This document shows, piece by piece, positions 1 to 9,633 of a stretch of 64,000 nucleotides of DNA. How positions within the stretch are numbered: position 1 is the stretch's first letter; every line of letters begins with the position of its first letter. The notes under the pieces are model-generated. The model was not told the origin of the DNA, did not search any database, and was given only the letters and a program-made list of their open reading frames with translations. The DNA is from Opitutia bacterium ISCC 52 (GTDB taxonomy: Bacteria > Verrucomicrobiota > Verrucomicrobiia > Opitutales > UBA2995): assembly GCA_014529675.2 (NCBI GenBank), contig CP076040.1, forward strand, positions 4,491,501 through 4,555,500. The letters are read 5' to 3'. Both the position numbers and the translations under genes were made by a program.

Positions 1-1515
1 GCACTCGGTCCTACTAATGCGACCTCCGTTATGCTGATGAGTACCATCGGTGGCATGGTCCTGGTGTCGGAGAAGCTCGCTGCGATGCCTACTCTACTCT
101 TGTTGGTAGCGCTGTTTTTGATCCTGGGGGCTATTCTCGGAGTTGCGAATCTGATCCAATACATTTCGCGAAGCGTGGTGACAGGCTATATCTCCGCTGC
201 GGCCATCCTGATCATTGCCAATCAATTGGACAGTGTCATGGGATTTGAGATTCAGGGGGCCAGCACGTTTATCGCCGTACTGGAACGAACGTTCTCCTCT
301 CTCGATCAAGTGCACTGGCCTTCGCTTGGCCTGGGAGTCATGACCTTGGTGGTCTATTTTGGACTGATCAAAAAACTGCCGATGTTACCCAATGTGGCGC
401 TGACTCTGGTCGTAATGTCTGTGGTTGGAATTTTCTTCAACCGCAATGGTTACGAGCTAGTGATGTTGGATGAAGTACCATTGGGTATGTTGCCAGCAAG
501 TTTGCCGATCCCGGATTTTGGACTGATCAATCAATTGGCTCCGGGAGCTCTGGCCATTGCATTCCTGGCGATTCTTGAAGGCTCGTCTATTGGAAAATCT
601 CTGGCCGCTCGAACAGGTGCACGCATCAACAGCAATCAGGAAATGCTTGGTATGGGGGCAGCCAACTTGGCGAGTGCTTTCGTATCGGGAATGCCAGCGT
701 CGGGATCTCTCACGAGGTCTGTGCTTAATTTCACCAGCGGAAGCCGGACTGCGATGTCGCATCTCTTTGCCGGGTTGTTGTGTTTGACCGGAGTGCTTAC
801 ACTTGGCCCCTTTATTGGATACATTCCTCGGGCCGCATTGGCGGTAGTTGTTATCGGAGTGGGTATCTCGCTCATCAATCGGCATCAGATCCGTATTGTT
901 TCCAAATCAACAACCACGGACGCTATAGTATTCTACCTCACCCTCATTGCTGGGCTGCTTTTCAAATTGGACTTCGCGATCTACCTAGGGACAGGGACTT
1001 CGATTGTGCTGTTTCTTAGGAAGGCGAGCACCCCTGAGTTAATCGAATACACCTTCAATGAGCAAGGTGACCTGACCGAGCTGAAGAAAAAGCAGGACCG
1101 GACAGATGAACATATATCGATTGTTCACGTGGAAGGCGAATTATTCTTTGGTGCGGCAGAACTGTTTCGTGACCAAATTCGCATCGTGAGTGAAGAGCCA
1201 AACTTGAAGGTGATCATTCTGAAGATGCGAAATGCACACCATTTGGACGCCACCACCATGATGGCTTTGGAGGAGTTAATTCTATATATCCGTGAACGGG
1301 GTCGGCGATTGATCGTAAGCGGAGCAAGAAGGGACGTCTATAAAGTCTTTAAAGGCTCAGGCATCCTGGCCGCAGTTGGGCGTCGAAATTTCTTCATGGA
1401 TACGCCCTCAAACCCGAACCTCTCAACCGCTAAAGCGCTCAAGCGTGCACAGGAGATTCTTGGCAAGAAGTCTGCAAAAGTAAGAATTTACGTGGATCCT
1501 AAAAACGAACCATAA
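1..1515 (+). CDS. SulP/SLC26-family anion transporter with C-terminal STAS domain (5' end outside window)
   Basis: Inner-membrane transporter of the SulP family, which moves sulfate, bicarbonate or related anions; the substrate cannot be read from sequence. The frame is open from base 1, and the SulP motif GPTNATSVM lies before the first in-window ATG (31), so the gene starts to the left of the window. Hydrophobic membrane segments fill the first two thirds. A hydrophilic STAS domain follows (roughly the last 140 residues, from HISIVHVEGELFFGAAE), with the STAS-type turn LDATTMMALEEL. The gene ends convergently with the MazG-like gene, with a dispersed repeat between them. The family call is firm; the substrate is unknown. 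Confidence 0.93.
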   Translation, partial: ALGPTNATSVMLMSTIGGMVLVSEKLAAMPTLLLLVALFLILGAILGVANLIQYISRSVVTGYISAAAILIIANQLDSVMGFEIQGASTFIAVLERTFSSLDQVHWPSLGLGVMTLVVYFGLIKKLPMLPNVALTLVVMSVVGIFFNRNGYELVMLDEVPLGMLPASLPIPDFGLINQLAPGALAIAFLAILEGSSIGKSLAARTGARINSNQEMLGMGAANLASAFVSGMPASGSLTRSVLNFTSGSRTAMSHLFAGLLCLTGVLTLGPFIGYIPRAALAVVVIGVGISLINRHQIRIVSKSTTTDAIVFYLTLIAGLLFKLDFAIYLGTGTSIVLFLRKASTPELIEYTFNEQGDLTELKKKQDRTDEHISIVHVEGELFFGAAELFRDQIRIVSEEPNLKVIILKMRNAHHLDATTMMALEELILYIRERGRRLIVSGARRDVYKVFKGSGILAAVGRRNFFMDTPSNPNLSTAKALKRAQEILGKKSAKVRIYVDPKNEP

Positions 1516-1552
1516 ATGTAATTTCACCTCAGACTAAATCAGGAATTTCACA

Positions 1553-1678
1553 GAGTTTAGATGTCGAGCTTGACGAGGACAGAATGATGAAGCGCATGTG
1601 GGTGCGTGACTGAATGATAGACGACGGAACACTCGGCCTGTCAGTCGGAGGATGGATGCAATCATCAATCCAAGAGTA
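1553..1678. repeat. Dispersed intergenic repeat, copy 1
   Basis: This stretch aligns with 30318-30443 over its whole length. Shared blocks include GATGTCGA..TTGAC, a central hairpin (here 1592-1607, GCGCA/TGCGT arms), GGAACA.TCGGC.TGTCAG, GAGGATG and ATCCAAGAG. A more diverged copy is at 32771-32848. It sits between the convergent SulP and MazG-like genes. Short minus-strand ORFs across it do not look like real genes. Function unknown. Confidence 0.7.
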
Positions 1679-1750
1679 TAATACACATGAAAAAGCTGAA
1701 CTTCTGACCATACTACTCGCCCCAAGCATCCATCCGCGGAAATTTCTCAT

Positions 1751-2188
1751 CTAGAGCTCAGTATACTTGTCTGCCCTACCCTTGGCTTTCTCAACCGGGT
1801 ATTTTTCAGCATTGGCCTTCATTTTTGCCTGAATGATGGTAGCAACATCCAACTTGGTGATGTTCGCAAATTCGAGGGCGTAGATGATGATATCAGCAAG
1901 CTCTTCCGCTATTGCCTGGTGTTTTTTCGGATTATCAAGCGCATCAAAGGATTGTTGGCCATCATGCCAAAGAAAATGCTCCATCAATTCCGCAGCTTCA
2001 GCAGCAATAGCCATCGAGAGATTCTTCGGCGTGTGGAATTGCTCCCAATCGCGCTCAGAGGCAAAGGACTGAATTGCATCCTTTACTTTTTGTAGGGTTA
2101 TTTCCTGATCTTGTCGGTCACTCATGGTTAATTCTGGAGGAGATAAAAATAATTGTGGACATCCAGTGAAACTATGTTCACTAATCAT
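1751..2188 (-). CDS. MazG-like nucleotide pyrophosphohydrolase
   Basis: Small all-alpha NTP pyrophosphohydrolase of the MazG/RS21-C6 type, expected to hydrolyse (d)NTPs such as dCTP to the monophosphate in the cytoplasm. Visible signatures are ERDWEQFHTPKNL, the metal-binding EAAELMEHF helix and a second acidic helix EELADIIIYALEFA (EExxD type). The ATG at 2188 has a good ribosome site (TGAGGA, about six bases away) and gives 145 residues. An internal ATG at 2125 gives 124 residues starting MSDRQDQ, which fits the family length better but has no Shine-Dalgarno sequence. The start is therefore uncertain by 63 bases. Confidence 0.88.
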   Translation of the reverse strand: MISEHSFTGCPQLFLSPPELTMSDRQDQEITLQKVKDAIQSFASERDWEQFHTPKNLSMAIAAEAAELMEHFLWHDGQQSFDALDNPKKHQAIAEELADIIIYALEFANITKLDVATIIQAKMKANAEKYPVEKAKGRADKYTEL

Positions 2189-2270
2189 AAAATTCCTCAG
2201 AAATCAAAGAATCTCCATGGAATGACGGTGGAAATTCCTTTTAAGACAACCCTTTTTCTCGTCAAACATT

Positions 2271-3338
2271 ATGGCAAAAGCAGCAAAACCAAAAACTAAT
2301 TTCGGCGACGACCGGAAAAAGAACCTCGATCTGGCTATCTCAGCCATCAACAAGCAATTCGGCGAAAACGCCATCATGCGCCTAGGTGAGTCACCCAGGC
2401 TGAATGTTGCAAGTATTTCAACGGGCTCCGTGGCAATTGACCTTGCACTCGGTATTGGCGGTCTTCCCCGCGGACGCATTTGCGAAATTTACGGTCCGGA
2501 GTCATCTGGTAAAACCACCATGTGTCTCAGTCTCATAGCTGAAGCACAGAAAAACGGCGGAACCGCTGCATTCATTGACGTTGAACACGCTCTTGATCCC
2601 AAATATGCCCGTGTACTTGGCGTAGATTTGAGTGAATTGATGATTTCCCAACCAGAAAGTGGTGAAGATGCCCTGAATATTACGGAAACTCTGATTCGGT
2701 CAGGTGCTGTGGACGTGGTAGTCCTCGACTCTGTCGCTGCCTTGGTTTCACGCACAGAATTAGACGGACAAATGGGTGATGCCACGGTTGGCCTGCAAGC
2801 ACGTATGATGAGTCAGGCCATGCGCCGCCTCACCGGTGCAATCAACAAAAGTAAATGCATCTGCCTCTTTACCAACCAGATCCGTGAAAAAATCGGTGTC
2901 ATGTTTGGTAGCCCAGAAACCACACCCGGTGGTCGTGCGCTAAAGTTTTTTGCTTCAATACGCATGGATATTCGTCGGATTGGGCAAATCAAAGATCCTT
3001 CAGGGACGGTCATGGGAAATAGAACCCGACTCAAAGTTGTTAAAAACAAAGTCGCCGCCCCATTCACAGAATGTGAGTTCGACATCATGTATAACGAAGG
3101 AATCTCCAAAACAGGGTCTTTAATCGATCTTGGAGTGGAGCATGGTATCCTTGAAAAGAAGGGTGCATGGATTTCCTATAAGGGAGACCTTATTGGCCAA
3201 GGCCGTGAAGCCGCCAAGCAGCACCTCATGGAAAACGTTGATCAGCAGGTTGAAATAAAGGCTGCGATAATGGAGAAAGTTAATCCAAGTGTAGGAAAAG
3301 TGATTGCGTCCGCGGAAGAGGATGGGGATGAAGGATAG
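2271..3338 (+). CDS. recA: Recombinase RecA
   Basis: DNA-dependent ATPase that forms filaments on single-stranded DNA for homologous recombination and triggers LexA-type autocleavage. Walker [10 protein letters not shown] lies near residue 75. The MAW-like region is present, as are the [25 protein letters not shown] segment (loop L2) and the RecA C-terminal domain with an acidic tail (EEDGDE). 355 residues is the normal length. No clear LexA box was recognised in the roughly 80 bases upstream, and no Shine-Dalgarno sequence precedes the ATG. mnmE follows after 14 bases, so the two may share a transcript. Confidence 0.98.
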   Translation: MAKAAKPKTNFGDDRKKNLDLAISAINKQFGENAIMRLGESPRLNVASISTGSVAIDLALGIGGLPRGRICEIYGPESSGKTTMCLSLIAEAQKNGGTAAFIDVEHALDPKYARVLGVDLSELMISQPESGEDALNITETLIRSGAVDVVVLDSVAALVSRTELDGQMGDATVGLQARMMSQAMRRLTGAINKSKCICLFTNQIREKIGVMFGSPETTPGGRALKFFASIRMDIRRIGQIKDPSGTVMGNRTRLKVVKNKVAAPFTECEFDIMYNEGISKTGSLIDLGVEHGILEKKGAWISYKGDLIGQGREAAKQHLMENVDQQVEIKAAIMEKVNPSVGKVIASAEEDGDEG

Positions 3339-3352
3339 TTTTCCTTCATTCA

Positions 3353-4708
3353 ATGGAGCCACAGGACACTTTTACAGCCTTATCAACACCACACGGTGAA
3401 TCCGCTTTAGGGGTAATTCGCTGCAGCGGTTCCTTATGTACGGATCTGATTCATTCCATATTTGGTAAAGAGTCCCCCACCCCTAGACATGCCTACTACG
3501 CAAATTACACTGATTTAGAGGGAAACTTTCTCGATCAGGTTGTTTATTCCTATTTTGAAAAGGATGCTTCATACACGGGTGATCCCATGCTTGAAATATC
3601 ATGCCACGGTAATCCATTTATCCTGCAACATGTCCTAAAAGATCTAGTTACACGAGGATGCAGACATGCGCTTCCGGGAGAATTTACCCAAACCGCATTT
3701 ATGAATGGCAAACTGGACCTCAGCCAAGCTGAGGCAGTCATTGACCTTATAAAGGCTAGAACGGAGTTGTCCTTTAAAGCCGCATCCAATCAGCTACAAG
3801 GAAGCTTAAGCAGACGAATAAACAATTTAGTCGAAGATCTCCTTCAAATTGTAGCCGAAATCGAAGCTTATATTGATTTTCCCGAAGAAGACCTACCGGC
3901 CGAAGGAGAAAATGCACCTAAGCAAAAAATTGAAAGTTTGATCGATCAAATTACATCTCTATCTGAAACAGCCCAAACCGGGATTTATTTAAGAGAGGGT
4001 GTTAAGGCAATTATCATTGGAGAACCCAATGCAGGTAAGAGCAGCTTGATGAATTGTTTATTGAATGAATCAAGAGCCATTGTTAGTGATCGGCCAGGAA
4101 CAACTCGTGATTATATTGAAGCTTCGTTTTTCGTAAAACCCTATCGTATTAACATTATTGATACGGCAGGTATCCATGAGACAGAAGACAGCATCGAACA
4201 AGAAGGCATTCATAAAACCCTGGAGCAGATAGCTTTAAGCGACATCATTCTACTAACTATCGATTCATCGGCTCCCCCACCCTCTTTCGACTTGGATGTA
4301 TTCAACCTTTTGATACCTGGAAAAACAATAGTCATTAAGAACAAATCCGATTTGCCAGAACACACCTGTCAGGACGATCAATTTGAATCCTTCAGAAACG
4401 TGAGTGTATCAGCCACTGAACAAACTGGTACCGAAAATCTCCGTAATGCTATTGCAGATCTGTTAGGTGAGCCAAAAATATCAAACCAGGGAGATGTAGT
4501 TGCGGTGAGCGCTCGTCACAACGCAGCACTTGAAATAGCAAAAAGCGAATTAAAAACTGCCTCCAATTTACTCCAGCTAGAGGAACCAGCTGAACTGGTG
4601 GCCAATCATCTGCGGGAAGCGATGACAAATCTTGAAGCTATTGTTGGCCGGATCGACAATGAACGCATGTTGGATAAACTTTTTGCCAGCTTTTGTATTG
4701 GTAAGTAG
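3353..4708 (+). CDS. mnmE: tRNA modification GTPase MnmE
   Basis: GTPase which, with MnmG, installs the carboxymethylaminomethyl (or aminomethyl) group at C5 of wobble uridine 34 in certain tRNAs. The N-terminal formyl-THF-binding domain has CHGNPFILQ and LPGEFT. The helical region flanks a G domain with P-loop GEPNAGKSS (about residue 224), DRPGTTRD (G2), DTAGIHE (G3) and NKSD (G4). The C-terminal FCIGK carries the catalytic cysteine. 451 residues is typical. mnmG begins on the next base after the stop, which suggests translational coupling of the two partner subunits. Confidence 0.97.
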   Translation: MEPQDTFTALSTPHGESALGVIRCSGSLCTDLIHSIFGKESPTPRHAYYANYTDLEGNFLDQVVYSYFEKDASYTGDPMLEISCHGNPFILQHVLKDLVTRGCRHALPGEFTQTAFMNGKLDLSQAEAVIDLIKARTELSFKAASNQLQGSLSRRINNLVEDLLQIVAEIEAYIDFPEEDLPAEGENAPKQKIESLIDQITSLSETAQTGIYLREGVKAIIIGEPNAGKSSLMNCLLNESRAIVSDRPGTTRDYIEASFFVKPYRINIIDTAGIHETEDSIEQEGIHKTLEQIALSDIILLTIDSSAPPPSFDLDVFNLLIPGKTIVIKNKSDLPEHTCQDDQFESFRNVSVSATEQTGTENLRNAIADLLGEPKISNQGDVVAVSARHNAALEIAKSELKTASNLLQLEEPAELVANHLREAMTNLEAIVGRIDNERMLDKLFASFCIGK

Positions 4709-6574
4709 ATGGTCATCAGCAATAAGAAACCTTTTGATGTCATAGTGTGCGGTGCTGGCCATGCAGGCGTTGAAGCTGGCCTGGCTGCGGCAAGAATGGG
4801 TGCCTCTACCCTACTCCTTAGTGGTAATATCGATACCATTGGTGCCATGAGTTGTAACCCAGCTATTGGTGGCCAGGCTAAAGGACACATTGTCAGGGAA
4901 ATCGATGCCTTGGGTGGTGAGATGGGCGTGAATGCAGACACAACTGGAATTCAATTTCGATTACTCAACGCATCTAAAGGCGTTTCTGTTCAAGCGCCAA
5001 GAGTCCAATCAGATAAGAAAGCTTACCAATTCAGGTTAAAGCACACCCTAGAACACCAGCAAAACCTAACTTTATTTCAGGCCACCGTTACCGGTCTCAT
5101 ATTTAAAGGTGATCGCGTGGTTGGTTGTAATACCAATCTAGGAATAGAGTTTTTCGCTCACAGTGTGGTGGTCACAACCGGAACTTTCCTTCGTGGACTC
5201 ATGCATGTTGGCAAAAAAACCAACAAAGGCGGCCGTATGGGCGACTTTAGCGCGGAATCGCTTTCAGATAGCTTTATTCAAGCAGGTATTGAGCTAGAGC
5301 GCTTAAAAACGGGAACTCCGCCTAGAATACTTGGCAGATCCATTGATTTTTCAGTATTGGACGAACAACCTGGTGATCCCGTACCCACTTTGTTTGGATT
5401 TTATGATACTCGTGACGAAACTGATATGTTCCACGTGGAACATCCAGGTGAAACAAAACTCGGATGGGCACCCGGCAAAGATCAAATATCGTGCTGGATC
5501 ACCTATACATCGGAGAAAACACATGACCTAATACGCGATAACTTGCATCAATCAGCCATGTATTCAGGCGCAATTGAGGGCACGGGCCCAAGGTATTGCC
5601 CAAGCATTGAGGACAAAATTGTTAGATTTTGTGATCGGGATCGCCATAGACTGTTTCTTGAGCCTGAAGGCAGAAACACCAACGAATTCTATATAAATGG
5701 CCTTTCTACCAGTTTGCCGTTTACGATTCAGGAGGAAATGCTTGAAACCATTCCGGGATTAGAAAACGCCCAACTACTAAGGCCTGCATATGCCGTAGAA
5801 TATGATTTTGCTCCTCCAACTCAACTTTATCCGTCATTAGAATCTAAACAGGTAGAAAATTTGTTTTTCGCTGGGCAAATTAACGGAACCTCCGGATATG
5901 AAGAGGCTGCTGGCCAAGGATTATTGGCTGGGGTAAATGCAGTAAAAAAGAGTAGGGGAGAAGAGGCTCTTATACTCGAACGCCATGAATCCTATATAGG
6001 AGTATTGATAGATGACCTGGTCACCAAGGGCACTTCCGAGCCCTATCGGATGTTTACAAGTCGTGCAGAACACAGGCTCCTGTTAAACCACGGCAGCGCT
6101 GAGATTCGATTGTCAAAGAAAGCAAAAGACTCAAATCTTATACCTGCAACACGTTGGGCCAAAATCAATTATAAAATCTCATCAATTGATGATTGGTCAC
6201 ATAAACTCGAAGCTCAAAAGACCAAGGGTGGTACTTTTGCAGAAGCAATACGCAGAAACGAGGCCGAGATTGAATTTCCAAAAGAGTTTTTAAGTGAGAC
6301 ACCGGAGATTCAATCTGAAGTACTCTACAGGCTCCGGTACAAGGGCTATCTCGAAAGAGAACTTCGATTGGTTGAACGCATGGCTTCGGTAGATAAAATC
6401 AAACTGCCAACCCCATATGATTATGTTAAGGTCCGAGGGCTGAGGAACGAAAGCGCGACAAAGCTAAATTCGATTCAACCGGTTACAATGGGCCAGGCAA
6501 AACGGATCAGTGGAGTAAATCCGTCAGACATTAGCATCCTTATGGTTTTACTGGAAGCGGGCAAACTGAAGTAA
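4709..6574 (+). CDS. mnmG: tRNA uridine-5-carboxymethylaminomethyl modification enzyme MnmG
   Basis: FAD-dependent partner of MnmE in wobble-uridine modification. The N-terminal FAD site is [17 protein letters not shown], followed by the GidA-family signature [24 protein letters not shown] second signature, GLLAGVNA in the [13 protein letters not shown] context, and the [13 protein letters not shown] motif are also present. 621 residues is full length for the family. It directly abuts mnmE. It is followed after about 70 bases by an unrelated two-component system. Confidence 0.97.
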   Translation: MVISNKKPFDVIVCGAGHAGVEAGLAAARMGASTLLLSGNIDTIGAMSCNPAIGGQAKGHIVREIDALGGEMGVNADTTGIQFRLLNASKGVSVQAPRVQSDKKAYQFRLKHTLEHQQNLTLFQATVTGLIFKGDRVVGCNTNLGIEFFAHSVVVTTGTFLRGLMHVGKKTNKGGRMGDFSAESLSDSFIQAGIELERLKTGTPPRILGRSIDFSVLDEQPGDPVPTLFGFYDTRDETDMFHVEHPGETKLGWAPGKDQISCWITYTSEKTHDLIRDNLHQSAMYSGAIEGTGPRYCPSIEDKIVRFCDRDRHRLFLEPEGRNTNEFYINGLSTSLPFTIQEEMLETIPGLENAQLLRPAYAVEYDFAPPTQLYPSLESKQVENLFFAGQINGTSGYEEAAGQGLLAGVNAVKKSRGEEALILERHESYIGVLIDDLVTKGTSEPYRMFTSRAEHRLLLNHGSAEIRLSKKAKDSNLIPATRWAKINYKISSIDDWSHKLEAQKTKGGTFAEAIRRNEAEIEFPKEFLSETPEIQSEVLYRLRYKGYLERELRLVERMASVDKIKLPTPYDYVKVRGLRNESATKLNSIQPVTMGQAKRISGVNPSDISILMVLLEAGKLK

Positions 6575-6643
6575 TCACCAAATGTTATTGCCTCGCGCGC
6601 TTTCCTGATTTTTAGCCTATGGGTAAAAATAGGGAGTTAAGTC

Positions 6644-7342
6644 ATGAACTACAGTAATAGTAGAATTTTAGTGGTTGACGATGAGGAGGATGTGACCGAG
6701 TTGATAAGTTATCACCTTGGTGCTGAAGGGCTTACAGTCCAAACTATCAACGACCCCACATTAATAATTGGGATTGGAAGAGACTTTCGCCCTGATCTGT
6801 TTATCCTCGATATAATGATGCCAGGCATAGACGGGATTCAGATCTGCCGTATGATTCGAGCAGATAGTAAGCTAAAGGACGTACCAGTTGTGTTCTTGAC
6901 TGCAAAATCCGAGGATGAAGATAAAATTGTCGGCTGGGAGACAGGAGCGGATGATTACATATGCAAACCCTTTAACATTAAGGAGTTAGTTCTACGAGTA
7001 AAAGCCATCCTCAAACGGACCCAAAGGAAAGATCCTGCTCCTTCCACCAAAACTTTCAATATTCGTGGAGTATCCCTGGATGAAGAGCAATTCCTACTGA
7101 CCGTTGACGGTAAGCCAGTAGAACTCACAGCTACGGAATTTAAGCTACTCAAAATTTTAATTGATAGGAAGGGTAAGGTTCAAACCCGAGAGAATCTCCT
7201 TACGAGTGTTTGGAATTACGAAAGTGACACCGAAACCCGAACAGTGGATACCCATATTCGAAGATTGCGGGAAAAGCTTGGTAACCAAGCAGATATAATA
7301 GAAACAATTCGTGGGATAGGCTACAAGGTCGCTGAAGTTTAA
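6644..7342 (+). CDS. OmpR/PhoB-family response regulator
   Basis: Two-domain transcriptional regulator. The receiver domain has the acidic pair D12/D13, phospho-acceptor D56 (FILDIMMPG), the conserved Thr in FLTAKS and the Lys in CKPF. The C-terminal winged helix has LTATEFKLLKIL and TVDTHIRRLREKLG, typical of PhoB-like factors. The histidine kinase gene starts three bases after the stop, so the pair is almost certainly cognate. The arrangement and kinase type resemble PhoB/PhoR, but no phosphate-uptake genes lie nearby, so the signal is not established. An SD-like AGGGAG precedes the ATG. Confidence 0.93.
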   Translation: MNYSNSRILVVDDEEDVTELISYHLGAEGLTVQTINDPTLIIGIGRDFRPDLFILDIMMPGIDGIQICRMIRADSKLKDVPVVFLTAKSEDEDKIVGWETGADDYICKPFNIKELVLRVKAILKRTQRKDPAPSTKTFNIRGVSLDEEQFLLTVDGKPVELTATEFKLLKILIDRKGKVQTRENLLTSVWNYESDTETRTVDTHIRRLREKLGNQADIIETIRGIGYKVAEV

Positions 7343-7345
7343 ACA

Positions 7346-8626
7346 ATGGATGTGTTTGTCATCCTAGCCTTGTCTGCAGCGCTCATCTATTTTCTTAGAC
7401 AATACCTGCTCTACAGAAATTACGTAAAGCACCTTGAGGCCTCTCTGAAGGCCCGTCAAAGTTACTTGCATGAAGGCGAAAACGAGACTCGCAAATCCAA
7501 ATACATGCGGCGCCTCACAAAGAGACTGAACAAGCTGATCTTAGAGAATTCAAATCTCAATAGGGCCAGAACCAGTCACAGTGAACAACTTGAAGCTACT
7601 CTTGAAAACATGGGAGAGGGAGTAGTCATTCTTGACGGTAGTAATCGCATCCTAATGGCTAACAAGGCCTTAAGAACCTCCTTTAATAGCTGGATTGGTT
7701 CTCAAGAAATTACAGGTCAGCGACTCGAGGTATTGTTCTCCAACTCAGGTCTTCTAACAATCATTGACCAAATAAAGGCAAACGGGTCAATCGAACCTGC
7801 CGAAATTGAATTTATTCAATCCAACGAAAAACGCTGGGTGCGAGTATCAGGGGCCAAGGCCAAAGCTGATAGGCCGGACGCTGAAGACCTAATCTTGCTG
7901 GTTTTCTACGAGATCACACAAGGCAAAGAGCAAGACACTATCCGACGAGAATTTGTAGCCAACGTTTCTCACGAGCTTCGAACACCTGTAACGATCATAA
8001 AGGGATATGCTGATACCCTTAATAAGGATAGCGAAACGATGCCCGCAGAGCTTAGGATGAGGTTCTTGGGCAAACTTCAGAAAAATGCCGATCGCATGAA
8101 CGATCTATTGGAAGATTTACTATCGCTAGCCAAGATTGAATCGGCAGAAGCTGGTGCTGTAAAAGAGCCAGTAGGTCTTAATGCTCTGATCAACCATGTT
8201 TTATCCATATACAGCGACCGATTCCAGAACCACGGGATGCAAGTGGCGCTCGAACTGCCTGAAGAAGAGATTGAAGTGCAAGCTGATCCTAGCAAATTGG
8301 AACAAGTGCTGGAAAATCTTCTAAACAATGCGACCAAATACACGCCCCATGGCACCGCCCTGAAAATCGGAACTCAACTTGATAACAACACAGCACTCAT
8401 TTGGGTCGAAGACGATGGGAATGGCGTACCAGAAGAAGACCTGCCCAGAATATTTGAACGATTCTACCGAGTTGAAAAGGGAAGATCCCGGAACCAAGGC
8501 GGAACAGGCCTTGGGCTTAGTATTGTAAAACGAATCGCCGCTCTTTACCGTGGAACGGTTGAGGCTGAAAACGTGAAGGGTGGGGGACTGCGAATTCAGA
8601 TCAGCCTGCCGATCAATGATGAATGA
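7346..8626 (+). CDS. PhoR-like sensor histidine kinase
   Basis: Membrane-anchored sensor kinase partner of the preceding regulator. One N-terminal membrane segment (about residues 1-25) is followed by a basic coiled region. A PAS-like domain follows (from about residue 85, ENMGEGVVILDGSNRILMAN). The HisKA domain carries the phospho-accepting His in FVANVSHELRTP, and the HATPase domain has N (LLNNATKY), G1 (VEDDGNGVP), F (IFERFYR) and G2 (GGTGLGLSIVK) boxes. All catalytic boxes are present. With a single membrane segment and no large periplasmic domain, it probably senses through the PAS domain or a membrane partner, as PhoR does. It overlaps trmB by four bases (ATGA). Confidence 0.93.
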   Translation: MDVFVILALSAALIYFLRQYLLYRNYVKHLEASLKARQSYLHEGENETRKSKYMRRLTKRLNKLILENSNLNRARTSHSEQLEATLENMGEGVVILDGSNRILMANKALRTSFNSWIGSQEITGQRLEVLFSNSGLLTIIDQIKANGSIEPAEIEFIQSNEKRWVRVSGAKAKADRPDAEDLILLVFYEITQGKEQDTIRREFVANVSHELRTPVTIIKGYADTLNKDSETMPAELRMRFLGKLQKNADRMNDLLEDLLSLAKIESAEAGAVKEPVGLNALINHVLSIYSDRFQNHGMQVALELPEEEIEVQADPSKLEQVLENLLNNATKYTPHGTALKIGTQLDNNTALIWVEDDGNGVPEEDLPRIFERFYRVEKGRSRNQGGTGLGLSIVKRIAALYRGTVEAENVKGGGLRIQISLPINDE

Positions 8627-9264
8627 CAAAACTATTTATACACTCCACCGATCCTGAGCTGGCCAAGCGAATGAAACCAGAGGTCTACCAAAAGATTCTG
8701 GAGAAGCGTGAAGCCCTGAAGAAGACCTTAGACGAGAAGCTGGCAAACACAGATACAATTACTCTGGAGATCGGGTGCGGGCACGGACATTTCCTGAGCG
8801 CTTACGGAGAAGCTTTTCACAATGAAACTTGTATCGGGATCGATGTAAACAAGGGCAGAATCTACAAAGCTCTAAGAAAGGCTGATCGCGCGATGCTGGA
8901 AAATGTAGCGTTTTATGACTGCGACAGCATGGAATTTCTAGCGCTTTTGCCAGAACATGTGCGAATCGCTAAAACCTGGATCTTGTACCCGGATCCTTGG
9001 CCAAAAAAAAGGCACTTCAAGAATCGCATCGTCCAAACAGACTTCCTGAACCAACTCGCCGACAAAGCCGCGAAAGCCTGCCAACTATTTCTACGATCTG
9101 ACTACCAGCCCTATCTTGAGTGGACTCAAGAGTTGATCGGGGAATCCAAACGTTGGCAGCTGGAGGAAAATTTTAATTGGCCCGAAGTAGCCGTAACCGT
9201 TTTTCAGGAGCTCACAAAAAACAAGCACTACTCGCTTGCAGCTGTATTAAACCCAGCGAAATAA
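8623..9264 (+). CDS. trmB: tRNA (guanine-N7-)-methyltransferase TrmB
   Basis: S-adenosylmethionine-dependent enzyme that forms m7G46 in the variable loop of tRNA. The SAM-binding motif is LEIGCGHGHFL (residues 46-56), and the hallmark PDPWPKKRH of the TrmB family is present. At 213 residues it is complete. It starts inside the end of the histidine kinase gene (ATGA overlap), so it is translationally coupled to the two-component system, although the roles appear unrelated. Its 3' end overlaps a small minus-strand ORF by 18 bases. Confidence 0.95.
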   Translation: MTKLFIHSTDPELAKRMKPEVYQKILEKREALKKTLDEKLANTDTITLEIGCGHGHFLSAYGEAFHNETCIGIDVNKGRIYKALRKADRAMLENVAFYDCDSMEFLALLPEHVRIAKTWILYPDPWPKKRHFKNRIVQTDFLNQLADKAAKACQLFLRSDYQPYLEWTQELIGESKRWQLEENFNWPEVAVTVFQELTKNKHYSLAAVLNPAK

Positions 9265-9468
9265 GGTCATCAGGGCAAACTGCCCCAGGATCGCGATCGC
9301 GATGAGCAACCCCACCGAGAAGGAAAAAGTGCTGAAGCGAAGTCCTCTGGAACCTGGCTCCGCTTTAAACAAAGTACCTCTTTTGGACTCTGCCTTTTGG
9401 ACAGAGGCAGTCGATTTCAGCTTCTTGCTCTTGTAAATCGAGCCGGTCAGATCACGTGGTTGGGGCAT
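9247..9468 (-). CDS. Small single-pass membrane protein of unknown function
   Basis: 73 residues: a basic, serine/lysine-rich N-terminal half followed by one clear hydrophobic segment near the C terminus (FSFSVGLLIAIAILGQFALM). This tail-anchored layout recalls small translocase or ATP-synthase accessory proteins, but no family motif is recognised. It lies opposite the atp operon and overlaps the 3' end of trmB by 18 bases. It could be real or chance; the well-formed membrane helix and the lack of any other gene between trmB and atpB favour real. Confidence 0.5.
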   Translation of the reverse strand: MPQPRDLTGSIYKSKKLKSTASVQKAESKRGTLFKAEPGSRGLRFSTFSFSVGLLIAIAILGQFALMTLFRWV

Positions 9469-9580
9469 GCATGGGTTAAGAAATACTAATATTTACAATA
9501 GGATTAATCGTCAGAATGCTTCGATGCAGTCAAGATTCTCTGATTTTTAAATGCAGATTCTCATTTTTTGGAAATGGGGG

Positions 9581-9609
9581 TTGACGCCGATTCAGAGATT
9601 CTTCAATTC
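9581..9609 (+). promoter_or_regulatory. Candidate sigma-70 promoter of the atp operon
   Basis: A TTGACG box (9581-9586) is followed 17 bases later by a weak -10-like hexamer CAATTC (9604-9609), about 25 bases ahead of the atpB start. The -35 match is good and the -10 poor, so this is a suggestion only. Confidence 0.35.
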
Positions 9610-9633
9610 AGGTGACTTTTTAAGCTGTCTGAT

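Noticed and set aside
1529-1750. Short minus-strand ORFs over repeat copy 1 (and similar ones over copies 2 and 3)
   Set aside because: Their peptide similarity between copies follows from DNA repeat homology, in differing frames; no start signals.
6644-8626. Naming the two-component pair phoB/phoR
   Set aside because: The sequence type is compatible, but no pst or pho genes are nearby and OmpR-family pairs cannot be told apart on these features.
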